This document shows, piece by piece, positions 1 through 5,822 of a DNA stretch of 7,010 nt; the stretch's first letter is position 1, and the number at the start of each line of letters is the position of its first letter. The DNA lies in contig CAZCTC010000136.1 in NCBI GenBank assembly GCA_964501335.1, forward strand, positions 1 to 7,010, given 5' to 3'. The position numbers and the translations under genes are program-made. The notes under the pieces are model-generated. The model ran no database searches, had not been told where the DNA came from, and saw nothing but the letters and a program-made list of their open reading frames with translations. This stretch comes from CAZCTC01 sp964501335. Lineage in GTDB: Bacteria; Chloroflexota; Anaerolineae; B4-G1; SLSP01.

Positions 1-14
1 GGAAGAAAAACCCA

Positions 15-48
15 TTTTTTCGGCGGCTTTCCCAAGCCGCCGAAAAAA
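15..48. repeat. Perfect hairpin 1: 15-bp stem, TCCC loop
   Basis: Arms 15-29 (six T then CGGCGGCTT) and 34-48 (AAGCCGCCG then six A) are exact reverse complements around a 4-nt loop. The T-run lies 5' and the A-run 3' of the GC stem on both strands, so neither strand shows the usual A-run/stem/T-run layout of an intrinsic terminator. In RNA the T and A runs would pair and simply lengthen the stem. A role as a 3'-exonuclease block or processing hairpin for an upstream gene is possible but inferred. Confidence 0.85.
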
Positions 49-60
49 TAAAAAAAATAA

Positions 61-142
61 ACTCTCTTCCCATCCCGCGCGTCGCTCTTTACCTGGAAGG
101 CACCCCTTGCGGGACGCTACAAAGCCGGAGCCGTGCCGGCAC
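61..142. repeat. Conserved box, copy 1
   Basis: This copy matches 246-327 at about 74 of 82 positions with no gaps. The first 60 bases differ at only three positions (68, 84, 106). The last 22 are more diverged. Within it CCCGC (74-78) and GCGTC (79-83) are complementary to GCGGG (109-113) and GACGC (113-117), and both pairs are kept in copy 2. No protein or known RNA family is recognised. Confidence 0.85.
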
Positions 143-197
143 AACAAAAAATTTCGACCTGTACGGTTAACCCGGAAAGGCGGGAGAAAAAAAGCCC

Positions 198-233
198 GTG
201 TTTTTGCGCGCATTCTTATGCGCGCAAAAACAC
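198..233. repeat. Perfect hairpin 2: 16-bp stem, TCTT loop
   Basis: Arms 198-213 (gtgtttttgcgcgcat) and 218-233 are exact reverse complements around a 4-nt loop. It occupies the same place in module copy 2 as the 15-48 hairpin does in copy 1, and has the same T-run / GC stem / A-run order, yet the stem sequence differs completely. It is not a canonical intrinsic terminator on either strand. Confidence 0.88.
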
Positions 234-245
234 AAACAAAAAAAT

Positions 246-327
246 ACTCTCTGCCCATCCCGCGCGTCACTCTTTACCTGGAAGGCACCCGTTGCGGGAC
301 GCTACAAAACCAGATCCGTGCCGAAAC
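246..327. repeat. Conserved box, copy 2
   Basis: Second copy of the box at 61-142, lying 45 bp before the malF start codon, so it would form part of the malF leader if transcription starts upstream. In this copy CCCG-TTG-CGGG at the middle can form a short perfect stem. The equivalent place in copy 1 has one unpaired position. Confidence 0.85.
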
Positions 328-360
328 GAAAACACAAATTCCACACCAACGGTACCGGAC

Positions 361-367
361 AAAGGAG
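361..367 (+). promoter_or_regulatory. Ribosome binding site that fixes the malF start
   Basis: AAAGGAG lies four bases before the ATG at 372. It decides against the longer reading that would begin with GTG at 198, which sits at the first base of a hairpin and has no Shine-Dalgarno sequence. Confidence 0.8.
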
Positions 368-371
368 TCCT

Positions 372-1958
372 ATGACCCAATCCAGTTATCACAGCAAACT
401 CACCGCAGCGCAGCTGACCGTCCGTTTGCTGGTCCTGATGATACTCGACGCCGAAGCCTCCTTTTTCATCATCACCCTCCTCAGCGACGGCTTCTGGCAA
501 CTCGGCGTCTTGCTCGGCCTCATCACCCTGGGCCTCAACTACATCTTCCTTAAAGAAGATGCCTACCCCTTGCGCTGGATCTCTCCGGGACTCTCCTTCC
601 TCATCCTGTTAAGCCTCTATCCCATCGTTTTTACCGTTTACATCGCCTTCACCAACTTCGGCACAGGACACCTTCTGCCCAAGAAAGAGGCCGTCGCCGT
701 CCTGACCCAACGGCAGTTCTCCCCGGAAACCGGCGGCATCACCTACAATTACACCGTCTTCCAGAGTCCCGACGGGCACTTTGCCCTCTGGCTGCAACCG
801 CGCGAAAGCAACGGCCCGGGCTTCCTGGCCCTGCCCGCCGGAGAAACCGACCGACAGCCGGTCCCCGGTCCCCTGGACGACAAAGGCATTCCCACCGATA
901 TCGCAGGCTATACCGCCCTCAACCGGATCAAACTGGTGCAGGCCCTCTCCTCTCTACAGGATCTGGAATTCACGGCCGGCAACACCACCGTTCAGCTCAC
1001 CTCTCAGCTGGGCGTGGCCGCCGCCTCCGAACAACGCTATCTCTACGACCCGGCAGCCGACACCATTCTCGATCGCAAAACCACCGTGCTCTATCGCGCC
1101 GACGAGAGCCGGGGCAGCTTTATCTCCGACGCCGGCGAAGAACTCCTGCCCGGTTATCAGGTAAACGTCGGAGGGCGCAACTTTGCCCGCTTTTTCAACA
1201 ACCCTTCGTTCCGCGGCCCCCTGCTGAGCATCTTCACCTGGACCTTCATCTTCGCCCTGCTCAGCGTCCTGCTGGCCTTCAGCCTGGGCCTGCTGATCGC
1301 CCTGGCGTTCGGCCGCAACATGCCCTTTCAGAAATTGATCAAAGCCCTGTTGATCATCCCCTACGCCATCCCCAACGTGATCACCATTCTGGTCTGGCGC
1401 GGCATGCTGAACCCGCTCAACGGCGTCATCAGCACCACACTGGCCCATCTTCTGGGACAACCGACCGGCTGGCCGCCCATCTTCGCCGATCCCTGGTGGG
1501 TCAAAGGGGCCTTGATCATGATCAATGTCTGGCTGGCCTATCCCTACTTTATGCTGATCAACAGCGGCGCCCTCCAGGCCATCCCGACGGAAATGTACGA
1601 AGCCGCCGACCTCGACGGCGCCAACAGCTGGCAGAAATTCTGGCATCTCACCCTGCCGATGCTGCTCGTAGGGGTCGGCCCGCTGGTGTTGGGCTCATTC
1701 ACCACCAACTTCAATGCCCTCAACGTGGTCTATCTCTTCAACCAGGGCGGTCCACCGATGGTCGGCACCTCGACCCCGGCCGGTCATTCCGACATCCTCA
1801 TCAGTTACGTCTACCGGCTGGCCTTCGGCGGCGGCAGCGGCCAGGATTTCGGTTATGCCTCGGCCATTTCGATGATTATCTTCAGCATTCTGGCGATCAT
1901 CACCCTCTTCCAGTATCGCTTTATGAAAGTCTGGGAAAAGGCGGGAGAAAATGTCTGA
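372..1958 (+). CDS. malF: Maltose/maltodextrin ABC transporter permease MalF
   Basis: 528 residues, close to the 514 of E. coli MalF. It is one of two inner-membrane permeases that form the channel for maltose and maltodextrins delivered by the periplasmic binding protein and driven by the MalK ATPase. Hydrophobic segments lie near residues 14-36, 43-60 and 70-93. A hydrophilic stretch of about 190 residues (95-283) corresponds to the large periplasmic P2 loop typical of proteobacterial MalF. The BPD-type permease core follows, with segments near 285-313, 325-344, 377-398, 430-450 and 494-516. The EAA loop that docks on the ATPase is visible at 410-430 (EAADLDGANSW...LP). ATG 372 is chosen for its AAAGGAG site. 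The gene overlaps malG by 8 bp, which suggests translational coupling. The family is certain; the exact sugar is inferred from homology and the adjacent glycosidase. Confidence 0.94.
   Translation: MTQSSYHSKLTAAQLTVRLLVLMILDAEASFFIITLLSDGFWQLGVLLGLITLGLNYIFLKEDAYPLRWISPGLSFLILLSLYPIVFTVYIAFTNFGTGHLLPKKEAVAVLTQRQFSPETGGITYNYTVFQSPDGHFALWLQPRESNGPGFLALPAGETDRQPVPGPLDDKGIPTDIAGYTALNRIKLVQALSSLQDLEFTAGNTTVQLTSQLGVAAASEQRYLYDPAADTILDRKTTVLYRADESRGSFISDAGEELLPGYQVNVGGRNFARFFNNPSFRGPLLSIFTWTFIFALLSVLLAFSLGLLIALAFGRNMPFQKLIKALLIIPYAIPNVITILVWRGMLNPLNGVISTTLAHLLGQPTGWPPIFADPWWVKGALIMINVWLAYPYFMLINSGALQAIPTEMYEAADLDGANSWQKFWHLTLPMLLVGVGPLVLGSFTTNFNALNVVYLFNQGGPPMVGTSTPAGHSDILISYVYRLAFGGGSGQDFGYASAISMIIFSILAIITLFQYRFMKVWEKAGENV
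1938..1947 (+). promoter_or_regulatory. malG ribosome binding site inside the end of malF
   Basis: AAGG (1938-1941) and GGGAG (1943-1947) precede the ATG at 1951, all within the last malF codons. Ribosomes ending malF at TGA 1956-1958 are already past the malG start, consistent with coupled translation of the two subunits. Confidence 0.6.
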
Positions 1959-2853
1959 AAAAGCATTGCCCAACAAAATGCTCTGGACCGGGATCACACA
2001 ATCCAAACGCAACCGGGCCCGTTTCACCCTGACGCTCAAACTGGTCTTCGCCTTTTTCGTGCTCGGCTTCACCTTCTTCCCGGTGCTGTGGACCGTCTCG
2101 GCCGCCTTCAATCCCACCAGCGGCCTGAGCGGTCAACAACTGATCCCCAACCGTCCCACTCTCGAACATTTCATGGAGATCCTCACCCAACGTCCCTTCG
2201 CCCTCTGGATCTTCAATTCGTTCAAAATCTCGTTGATTTCGACGGTCCTCTCCGTCTTGATGACCACGCTGGCAGCCTTCAGCTTTTCCCGTTTCCGCTT
2301 CAAGCTCCGTGAACCGCTCCTGTTGTTGGTGCTGCTGGTGCAGGTCTTCCCGGCCCTGCTGGCCATGACCGCCCTCTACGCCCTGATGCGCCAGATCGGC
2401 GAATACCTCCCCTGGCTGGGCATCAACAGCCACGGCGGGCTGATCCTGCTCTACATGGGCGGCGCGTTGGGGCTCAATGTCTGGCTGATGAAAGGCTTCT
2501 TCGATTCCATCCCGCGGGATCTCGATGAGTCCGCCATGATCGACGGGGCCTCCCACTGGCAGATCTTCTGGTGGATCATCTTCCCGCTGGCCCGCCCGAT
2601 CATCGCCGTCATCGCCATCCTCACCTTCGTCGGCACCTACAGCGACTGGGCGCTCGCGCGGATCATGATTCAGGATCAGCAGCTTTTCACCCTGATGCTG
2701 GGCCTGCAACAATTCGTCCAGTTCGACTATGGACAGAATTGGGGCGCCTACGCCGCCGGTGCCGTCCTCGGAGCCTTACCCATCGTATTGATCTACATCA
2801 TCTTGCAGGACTATATTATCGGCGGACTGACCGCCGGCGCAGTAAAGGGATAA
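1951..2853 (+). CDS. malG: Maltose/maltodextrin ABC transporter permease MalG
   Basis: 300 residues, near the 296 of E. coli MalG. It is the second channel subunit, pairing with MalF in the inner membrane. Membrane segments are visible near residues 28-50, 87-112, 120-145, 162-183, 208-228 and 268-290. A short periplasmic stretch follows the first helix, as usual for MalG. The cytoplasmic EAA loop is at about 192-216 (DESAMIDGASHW...FPLARP); its first motif residue reads E-S-A rather than E-A-A, a common variation. The C-terminus ends GAVKG, resembling the conserved MalG tail (GGLTAGGVKG in E. coli). In E. coli the MalG tail reaches towards the MalK interface. The start overlaps malF and the stop is 4 bp before the glycosidase start, so the three genes read as one operon. 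Confidence 0.94.
   Translation: MSEKALPNKMLWTGITQSKRNRARFTLTLKLVFAFFVLGFTFFPVLWTVSAAFNPTSGLSGQQLIPNRPTLEHFMEILTQRPFALWIFNSFKISLISTVLSVLMTTLAAFSFSRFRFKLREPLLLLVLLVQVFPALLAMTALYALMRQIGEYLPWLGINSHGGLILLYMGGALGLNVWLMKGFFDSIPRDLDESAMIDGASHWQIFWWIIFPLARPIIAVIAILTFVGTYSDWALARIMIQDQQLFTLMLGLQQFVQFDYGQNWGAYAAGAVLGALPIVLIYIILQDYIIGGLTAGAVKG
2845..2850 (+). promoter_or_regulatory. Ribosome binding site of the GH13 gene
   Basis: AAGGGA lies in the last codons of malG, seven bases before the ATG at 2858. It favours that ATG over the in-frame ATG at 2867, and ties the glycosidase to the transporter operon. Confidence 0.65.
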
Positions 2854-2857
2854 CACA

Positions 2858-4546
2858 ATGCAAACCATGAATGAAAACCTCTTCGGGAGTCGAAAAATGT
2901 TCGAACGATGCGTCAAAGACGAAGTTCTATCCCGCCAGGGCGTGCGCCATCACCACCACCTGCCCCGAACCAACGAATCTCCCCTCCTGACCGTGACGGT
3001 AGAACTGGCACAAACGATAACCGGGGTCCAGTGTCGGATGACCGCCCCCGAAAGCCGGGTCATTTCCCTGCAACAAACCGATATCACCTGGGATCATCTC
3101 AACTGGAGCTATCGCCAGACCTGGCAAGGGGAATTGCCGGCCTATCCCGGCGGAACTCTGGTGCGCTACACCGTCGAGGCCCTGCCCGCCGACGGCAGCG
3201 CCCCCATCCCGGCCGACAACGGAGCCGTTTTCTCCTACATCGTCGATCCTTTGTCGGCGCCGGAATGGAGCAAGGAAGCGCGCATCTACCAGATCTTCGT
3301 CGACCGCTTCAATCCGGGAGCAGGGCACTCCTGGGATCCAACAAAACGGCTTAACGAAGTCTACGGGGGAACGCTGCGAGGCATCATCGAAAAACTGGAT
3401 TATCTGGCCGATCTAGGGATCAATTGTCTGTGGCTTACACCCATCTTCCCCGACACCACGCCGCATGGATACCATGCCACCGACTACTTCACCGTCAATC
3501 CCCGGCTGGGAACGATGGAAGAGGTCCACGAACTGGTCCGGGAAGCCCACGCCCGCGGCATCCGGTTGCTGCTGGATTTTGTAGCCAACCACATGGGCCG
3601 ACGCCACCCGGCCTTCCAGGCAGCCCTGCGCGATCCCCAAAGCGAAACGCATTCCTGGTTCACCTGGTACGACTGGCCGAAAAGCTATGCCACCTACTTC
3701 AATATCCGCGAACTGCCCAAAATCAACGCCGATCATCCCGGCGCCCGCGACTACCTCCTGGGCAGCATCCGCTTCTGGCTTCAGGAAGTCGGCTTTGACG
3801 GGTTGCGGCTCGACTATGCCGACGGCCCCTCGCCCGATTTCTGGACGGCCGTGCGGGCGCTGATCCAGGAGATCAAACCGGAGGCCTGGTTCTTTGGAGA
3901 AATCGTGCGCGCCTCGGAAGTCCAGCGCAGCTACGCCGGCCGGCTTCAAGGGACCCTGGACTTCATGCTGGCCCAGGCCCTGCGCGACCTGTTCGGCTTC
4001 GGCAATCTGACGCCCGCCGCCTTCGACGCCTTCCTGACTCAGCACGAAGCCTACTTCCCGCCGGAATTCAGCCGTCCCGCCTTCCTGGACAACCACGACA
4101 TGAACCGGTTCCTCTGGATCGCGGGTAACGATCTGCGTCGGTTAAAACTGGCCGCCCTCTGCCTCTACACCCTGAGCGAGCCGCCCATCCTCTACGCCGG
4201 CACCGAACTGGGGCTCTCCCAGCAAATGGGCAAAGACGACCATGGCAGCCAGGGGATGGAAGAATGCCGGCTCCCCATGCCGTGGGAAAACGGGGATCAG
4301 GAATTGAGGGATTATTTCCGCAAGCTGATTCACTTCCGCCGCGACCATCCCGTCCTGTGGAACGGTCTCCGGGAAACGGTCCATGTCGATAACGAAGCCG
4401 GCACCTACGCCTATCTGCGCCGCAACGACCGGGAAACCATCCTGATCGCCTTCAACCTCAGCGACCAGCCCCGGCAGCTCACCCTGGCAGGCCGGGAAAT
4501 CCCGTTAGCCCCCCTGAGCGGAGAACTCCTCGAACTCCACTCTTAA
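2858..4546 (+). CDS. Cytoplasmic GH13 alpha-glycosidase (neopullulanase/cyclomaltodextrinase-like)
   Basis: 562 residues with no signal peptide. It most likely hydrolyses alpha-1,4-linked maltodextrins in the cytoplasm after uptake by MalFG. Residues 25-130 form an N-terminal beta-rich region, probably a CBM34/E-set type domain. The catalytic barrel begins near 137 with the RIYQIFVDRF signature common in neopullulanase-type enzymes. All GH13 blocks are present: DFVANH (240-245); GLRLD with nucleophile Asp319; FFGEI with acid/base Glu348; and FLDNHD with Asp414 as transition-state stabiliser. LPKIN (286-290) is the fifth conserved block and resembles the MPKLN of subfamily GH13_20. A small C-terminal beta domain covers about 505-562. 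A natural HHHH run lies at 31-34. The family and intact active site are certain; subfamily, cleavage preference and any transferase activity are inferred. Alternatives are a maltogenic amylase or another oligosaccharide-cleaving GH13. No clear terminator follows. Confidence 0.9.
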   Translation: MQTMNENLFGSRKMFERCVKDEVLSRQGVRHHHHLPRTNESPLLTVTVELAQTITGVQCRMTAPESRVISLQQTDITWDHLNWSYRQTWQGELPAYPGGTLVRYTVEALPADGSAPIPADNGAVFSYIVDPLSAPEWSKEARIYQIFVDRFNPGAGHSWDPTKRLNEVYGGTLRGIIEKLDYLADLGINCLWLTPIFPDTTPHGYHATDYFTVNPRLGTMEEVHELVREAHARGIRLLLDFVANHMGRRHPAFQAALRDPQSETHSWFTWYDWPKSYATYFNIRELPKINADHPGARDYLLGSIRFWLQEVGFDGLRLDYADGPSPDFWTAVRALIQEIKPEAWFFGEIVRASEVQRSYAGRLQGTLDFMLAQALRDLFGFGNLTPAAFDAFLTQHEAYFPPEFSRPAFLDNHDMNRFLWIAGNDLRRLKLAALCLYTLSEPPILYAGTELGLSQQMGKDDHGSQGMEECRLPMPWENGDQELRDYFRKLIHFRRDHPVLWNGLRETVHVDNEAGTYAYLRRNDRETILIAFNLSDQPRQLTLAGREIPLAPLSGELLELHS

Positions 4547-4556
4547 AAAAGTTATG

Positions 4557-4571
4557 TTTTCGGCGGCTTTC
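4557..4571. repeat. 15-bp copy of the left arm of hairpin 1
   Basis: TTTTCGGCGGCTTTC here is identical to positions 17-31, the left arm and loop edge of the hairpin upstream of malF. No complementary AAGCCGCCG arm is found nearby, so this copy cannot form the same hairpin. The three-gene operon is therefore bracketed by the same 15-mer. It may be a decayed half-element or chance. Confidence 0.55.
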
Positions 4572-4596
4572 TAACTCACGGTGCGGGGTAAATTTA

Positions 4597-4768
4597 GAGT
4601 TTTTTTGCAATACCGCAAAAGTAACTCAGCGGCAAACCGGAAGAAATACACCGCGGAGGCGCAGAGATCGCTGAGAGAGACAAAAGAGACTTTTTAAGCT
4701 TTTTCTCTGCGAACTCTGCGTCTCGGCGGTGAGTTCTGAGTGAATTATGCGGTACTGCGAAAAAACTC
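4597..4768. repeat. Nested ~170-bp imperfect palindrome, MITE-like
   Basis: The outer arms 4597-4629 and 4736-4768 are reverse complements at about 28 of 33 positions. The inner arms, about 4649-4678 and 4703-4731, pair CACCGC-GAG-CGCAGAG with its complement. The axis lies near an AAGCTT site at 4696-4701. The left side has about 15 extra bases between the two arm pairs. The inner 'CGCAGAG ... CTCTGCG' pattern resembles dispersed intergenic palindromes I recall from Geobacter/Desulfuromonas-type and other bacterial genomes. There is no transposase, so if it is mobile it would be a non-autonomous element. It lies between the convergent 3' ends of the GH13 and degV genes and could fold into a long RNA hairpin on either strand. 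Confidence 0.75.
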
Positions 4769-4773
4769 TCTTC

Positions 4774-4787
4774 ACGTTTTACGTTTT
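4774..4787. repeat. Two tandem ACGTTTT heptamers
   Basis: ACGTTTT occurs twice head to tail just before the degV stop codon at 4790-4792 (read on the minus strand as GTAAAACGTAAAACGTGAA after the stop). It abuts the outer end of the 4597-4768 palindrome. Short runs of this kind are common intergenic filler; no function is evident. Confidence 0.5.
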
Positions 4788-4789
4788 AC

Positions 4790-5653
4790 TCAGGGCATCT
4801 CCGGCAAATCCTTCAACGCCGCAAAGGCCACCCCCACCATCGACGGCCCCGTATGCGCCCCCATCATCGGCGTCATCGGGCAGCCCTCCATCCAATGACA
4901 CTTGAAATGCGGCTCGATCAAAACCTTCAACTGCTTCACCGCCTCCGGATTCTCTGCATGGCCCAGCTGCACCCGTAGCTCAGTGCCGTCCGGATAACGC
5001 TGCGTCATCTGCTTCACCAACCCTTCCAACGCCCCTTTAAAGGTTCGGGCCATCCCCCGTTGCTCATACATCCCCTGCGGCTTGGAAACCCCAATCAACG
5101 GCCTCAGATGCAACATCGAAGCGATCAACCCTTTCATATGGCTGATCCGCCCCCCATGGATCAGATACTGCAAATCATCCAACGTGTAAACACTGTCGCT
5201 GGCCGCTCCAATCGCATGGATCATTGCCACAATCCGCTCCACCGACCAGCCGGCCTGGATGGCCCGGGCCGATGCCGCCACCATCCAACCCAACACCGCC
5301 GAGAGCGTGCGGGTATCGACCAGCGTGATATTCGCCTCCGGCACCATCTCCCGTCCGGCCGTCGCCGCATTCAACGGCGCGCTCAGGCCTGAAGACATAT
5401 GGATCGAGAGAATATCGGGATCGTCTTTCGCCAGTTTACGGTAAACTTCCGCAAAATCTCCCGGCGAAGGGGCGGCCGTCTGAGGCAGCTCACGGGTCTG
5501 CACCAGCAGTCGATAAAGTTCAGAAGATTTAAGATCTACACCGCTAATGTAGGTCTTTCCGCCCAGAGTAATCCGGTGCGGCACAACGTGGATATTGTAA
5601 GCTTCAACCTGCGCCTGAGGTAAATCCATTCCACTGTCGGTAACGATTTGCAT
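4790..5653 (-). CDS. DegV family protein (fatty-acid-binding, FakB-like fold)
   Basis: 287 residues, the normal length for the family. DegV proteins bind a single fatty acid; in Firmicutes the FakB members present it to the kinase FakA. Family landmarks are in order: VTDSGMDLP at the N-terminus (4-12), TAAPSPGDF (59-67), HMSSGLSAPLNAA (85-97), VDTRTLSAVLGW (112-123), LQYLIHGGRIS (161-171), LRPLIGV (183-189) and GAHTGPSMVGVAF (265-277). Two spots differ from the common family pattern: TAAPS where T-S-Q-P-S/T is usual, and HTGPS where HTGPG is usual. The ATG at 5651-5653 has AGAGG six bases upstream. It is convergent with the GH13 gene and downstream of the GNAT gene on the same strand, but separated from it by 169 bp and a strong hairpin, so it is probably its own transcript. 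A partner FakA is not in the window, so its physiological role is unknown. Confidence 0.9.
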   Translation of the reverse strand: MQIVTDSGMDLPQAQVEAYNIHVVPHRITLGGKTYISGVDLKSSELYRLLVQTRELPQTAAPSPGDFAEVYRKLAKDDPDILSIHMSSGLSAPLNAATAGREMVPEANITLVDTRTLSAVLGWMVAASARAIQAGWSVERIVAMIHAIGAASDSVYTLDDLQYLIHGGRISHMKGLIASMLHLRPLIGVSKPQGMYEQRGMARTFKGALEGLVKQMTQRYPDGTELRVQLGHAENPEAVKQLKVLIEPHFKCHWMEGCPMTPMMGAHTGPSMVGVAFAALKDLPEMP

Positions 5654-5659
5654 GAGCTG

Positions 5660-5664
5660 CCTCT
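5660..5664 (-). promoter_or_regulatory. degV ribosome binding site
   Basis: On the minus strand AGAGG lies six bases before the ATG at 5651-5653, within a purine-rich leader, supporting that start. Confidence 0.6.
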
Positions 5665-5721
5665 TTCTCTCTATTAATACCTTCCACGGAGCCGCACTTC
5701 AAAGGGGAATTAAGCTACTCT

Positions 5722-5727
5722 ATCATA
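5722..5727 (-). promoter_or_regulatory. Possible -10 element for degV
   Basis: The minus strand reads TATGAT about 70 bases before the degV start, one base from the sigma-70 -10 consensus. No good -35 hexamer sits 16-18 bases further upstream, so this is weak support for an independent degV promoter. Confidence 0.25.
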
Positions 5728-5762
5728 AAATCCGCAGTTAGGGAAATGTTTGAACGCCTTTA

Positions 5763-5807
5763 AAACATTTTGGGCGCCGGGTCTACGACCCGGCGCCCAA
5801 AATGTTT
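5763..5807 (-). terminator. Perfect 21-bp hairpin after the GNAT gene
   Basis: Arms 5763-5783 and 5787-5807 are exact reverse complements around a 3-nt loop (TAC), with core GGGCGCCGGGTC. It begins 15 bases after the GNAT stop codon, the usual place for a terminator. On the minus strand the stem runs on through AAAATGTTTTAAA, so only a weak and displaced U-tract follows. The direct flanks of the GC core are TTTT before and AAAA after, the opposite of a canonical terminator. An AAATGTTT at 5744-5751 could pair alternatively with AAACATTT at 5763-5770. Termination or 3'-end protection is the likely role. Confidence 0.6.
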
Positions 5808-5822
5808 AACTGACTTAAGAAA

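Larger units (their letters stand above)
1..331. repeat. Two tandem copies of a ~184-bp hairpin-plus-box module
   Basis: This is the gene-free stretch ahead of malF. Copy 1 (about 1-142) and copy 2 (about 182-331) have the same order of parts: a purine-rich GGAAGAAAA-like start (1-9; 182-190), a perfect hairpin (15-48; 198-233), an A-rich linker, then a conserved box (61-142; 246-327). I count about 74 identical positions of 82 between the boxes, offset 185 bp. The hairpin centres are offset 184 bp, but their stem sequences are unrelated. Copy 1 is probably cut by the window edge, so more copies may lie upstream. Open frames here (for example from a TTG at 107 or a GTG at 198) lack ribosome binding sites and resemble no protein I know. 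I see no convincing promoter. Function is unknown; a dispersed intergenic element or an mRNA-processing/stability region are the likeliest explanations. Confidence 0.8.

Noticed and set aside
1..331. CRISPR array
   Set aside because: There are only two copies, the repeat is ~82 bp with ~100 bp between copies, and no cas genes are present.
198..371. Upstream extension of malF to a GTG at 198
   Set aside because: The added 58 residues come from hairpin and repeat sequence, resemble no MalF N-terminus, and ATG 372 has its own AAAGGAG site.
107..553. Plus-strand open frame starting in the conserved box and running into malF
   Set aside because: It starts with TTG in a repeat, has no ribosome binding site, encodes a basic low-complexity product, and overlaps malF in another frame.
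954..1646. 230-codon open frame on the minus strand inside malF
   Set aside because: It is antisense to a clear MalF reading, its composition is rich in G, E, D and Q as expected from the complement of a GC-rich membrane gene, and no family is recognisable.
1921..2712. 263-codon open frame on the minus strand across malG
   Set aside because: It is a shadow of malG with a low-complexity E/D/Q/G-rich product and no ribosome binding site or motif.
3413..4096. 227-codon open frame on the minus strand inside the GH13 gene
   Set aside because: It is antisense to the catalytic core of an intact GH13 enzyme and is explained by GC-rich codon bias.
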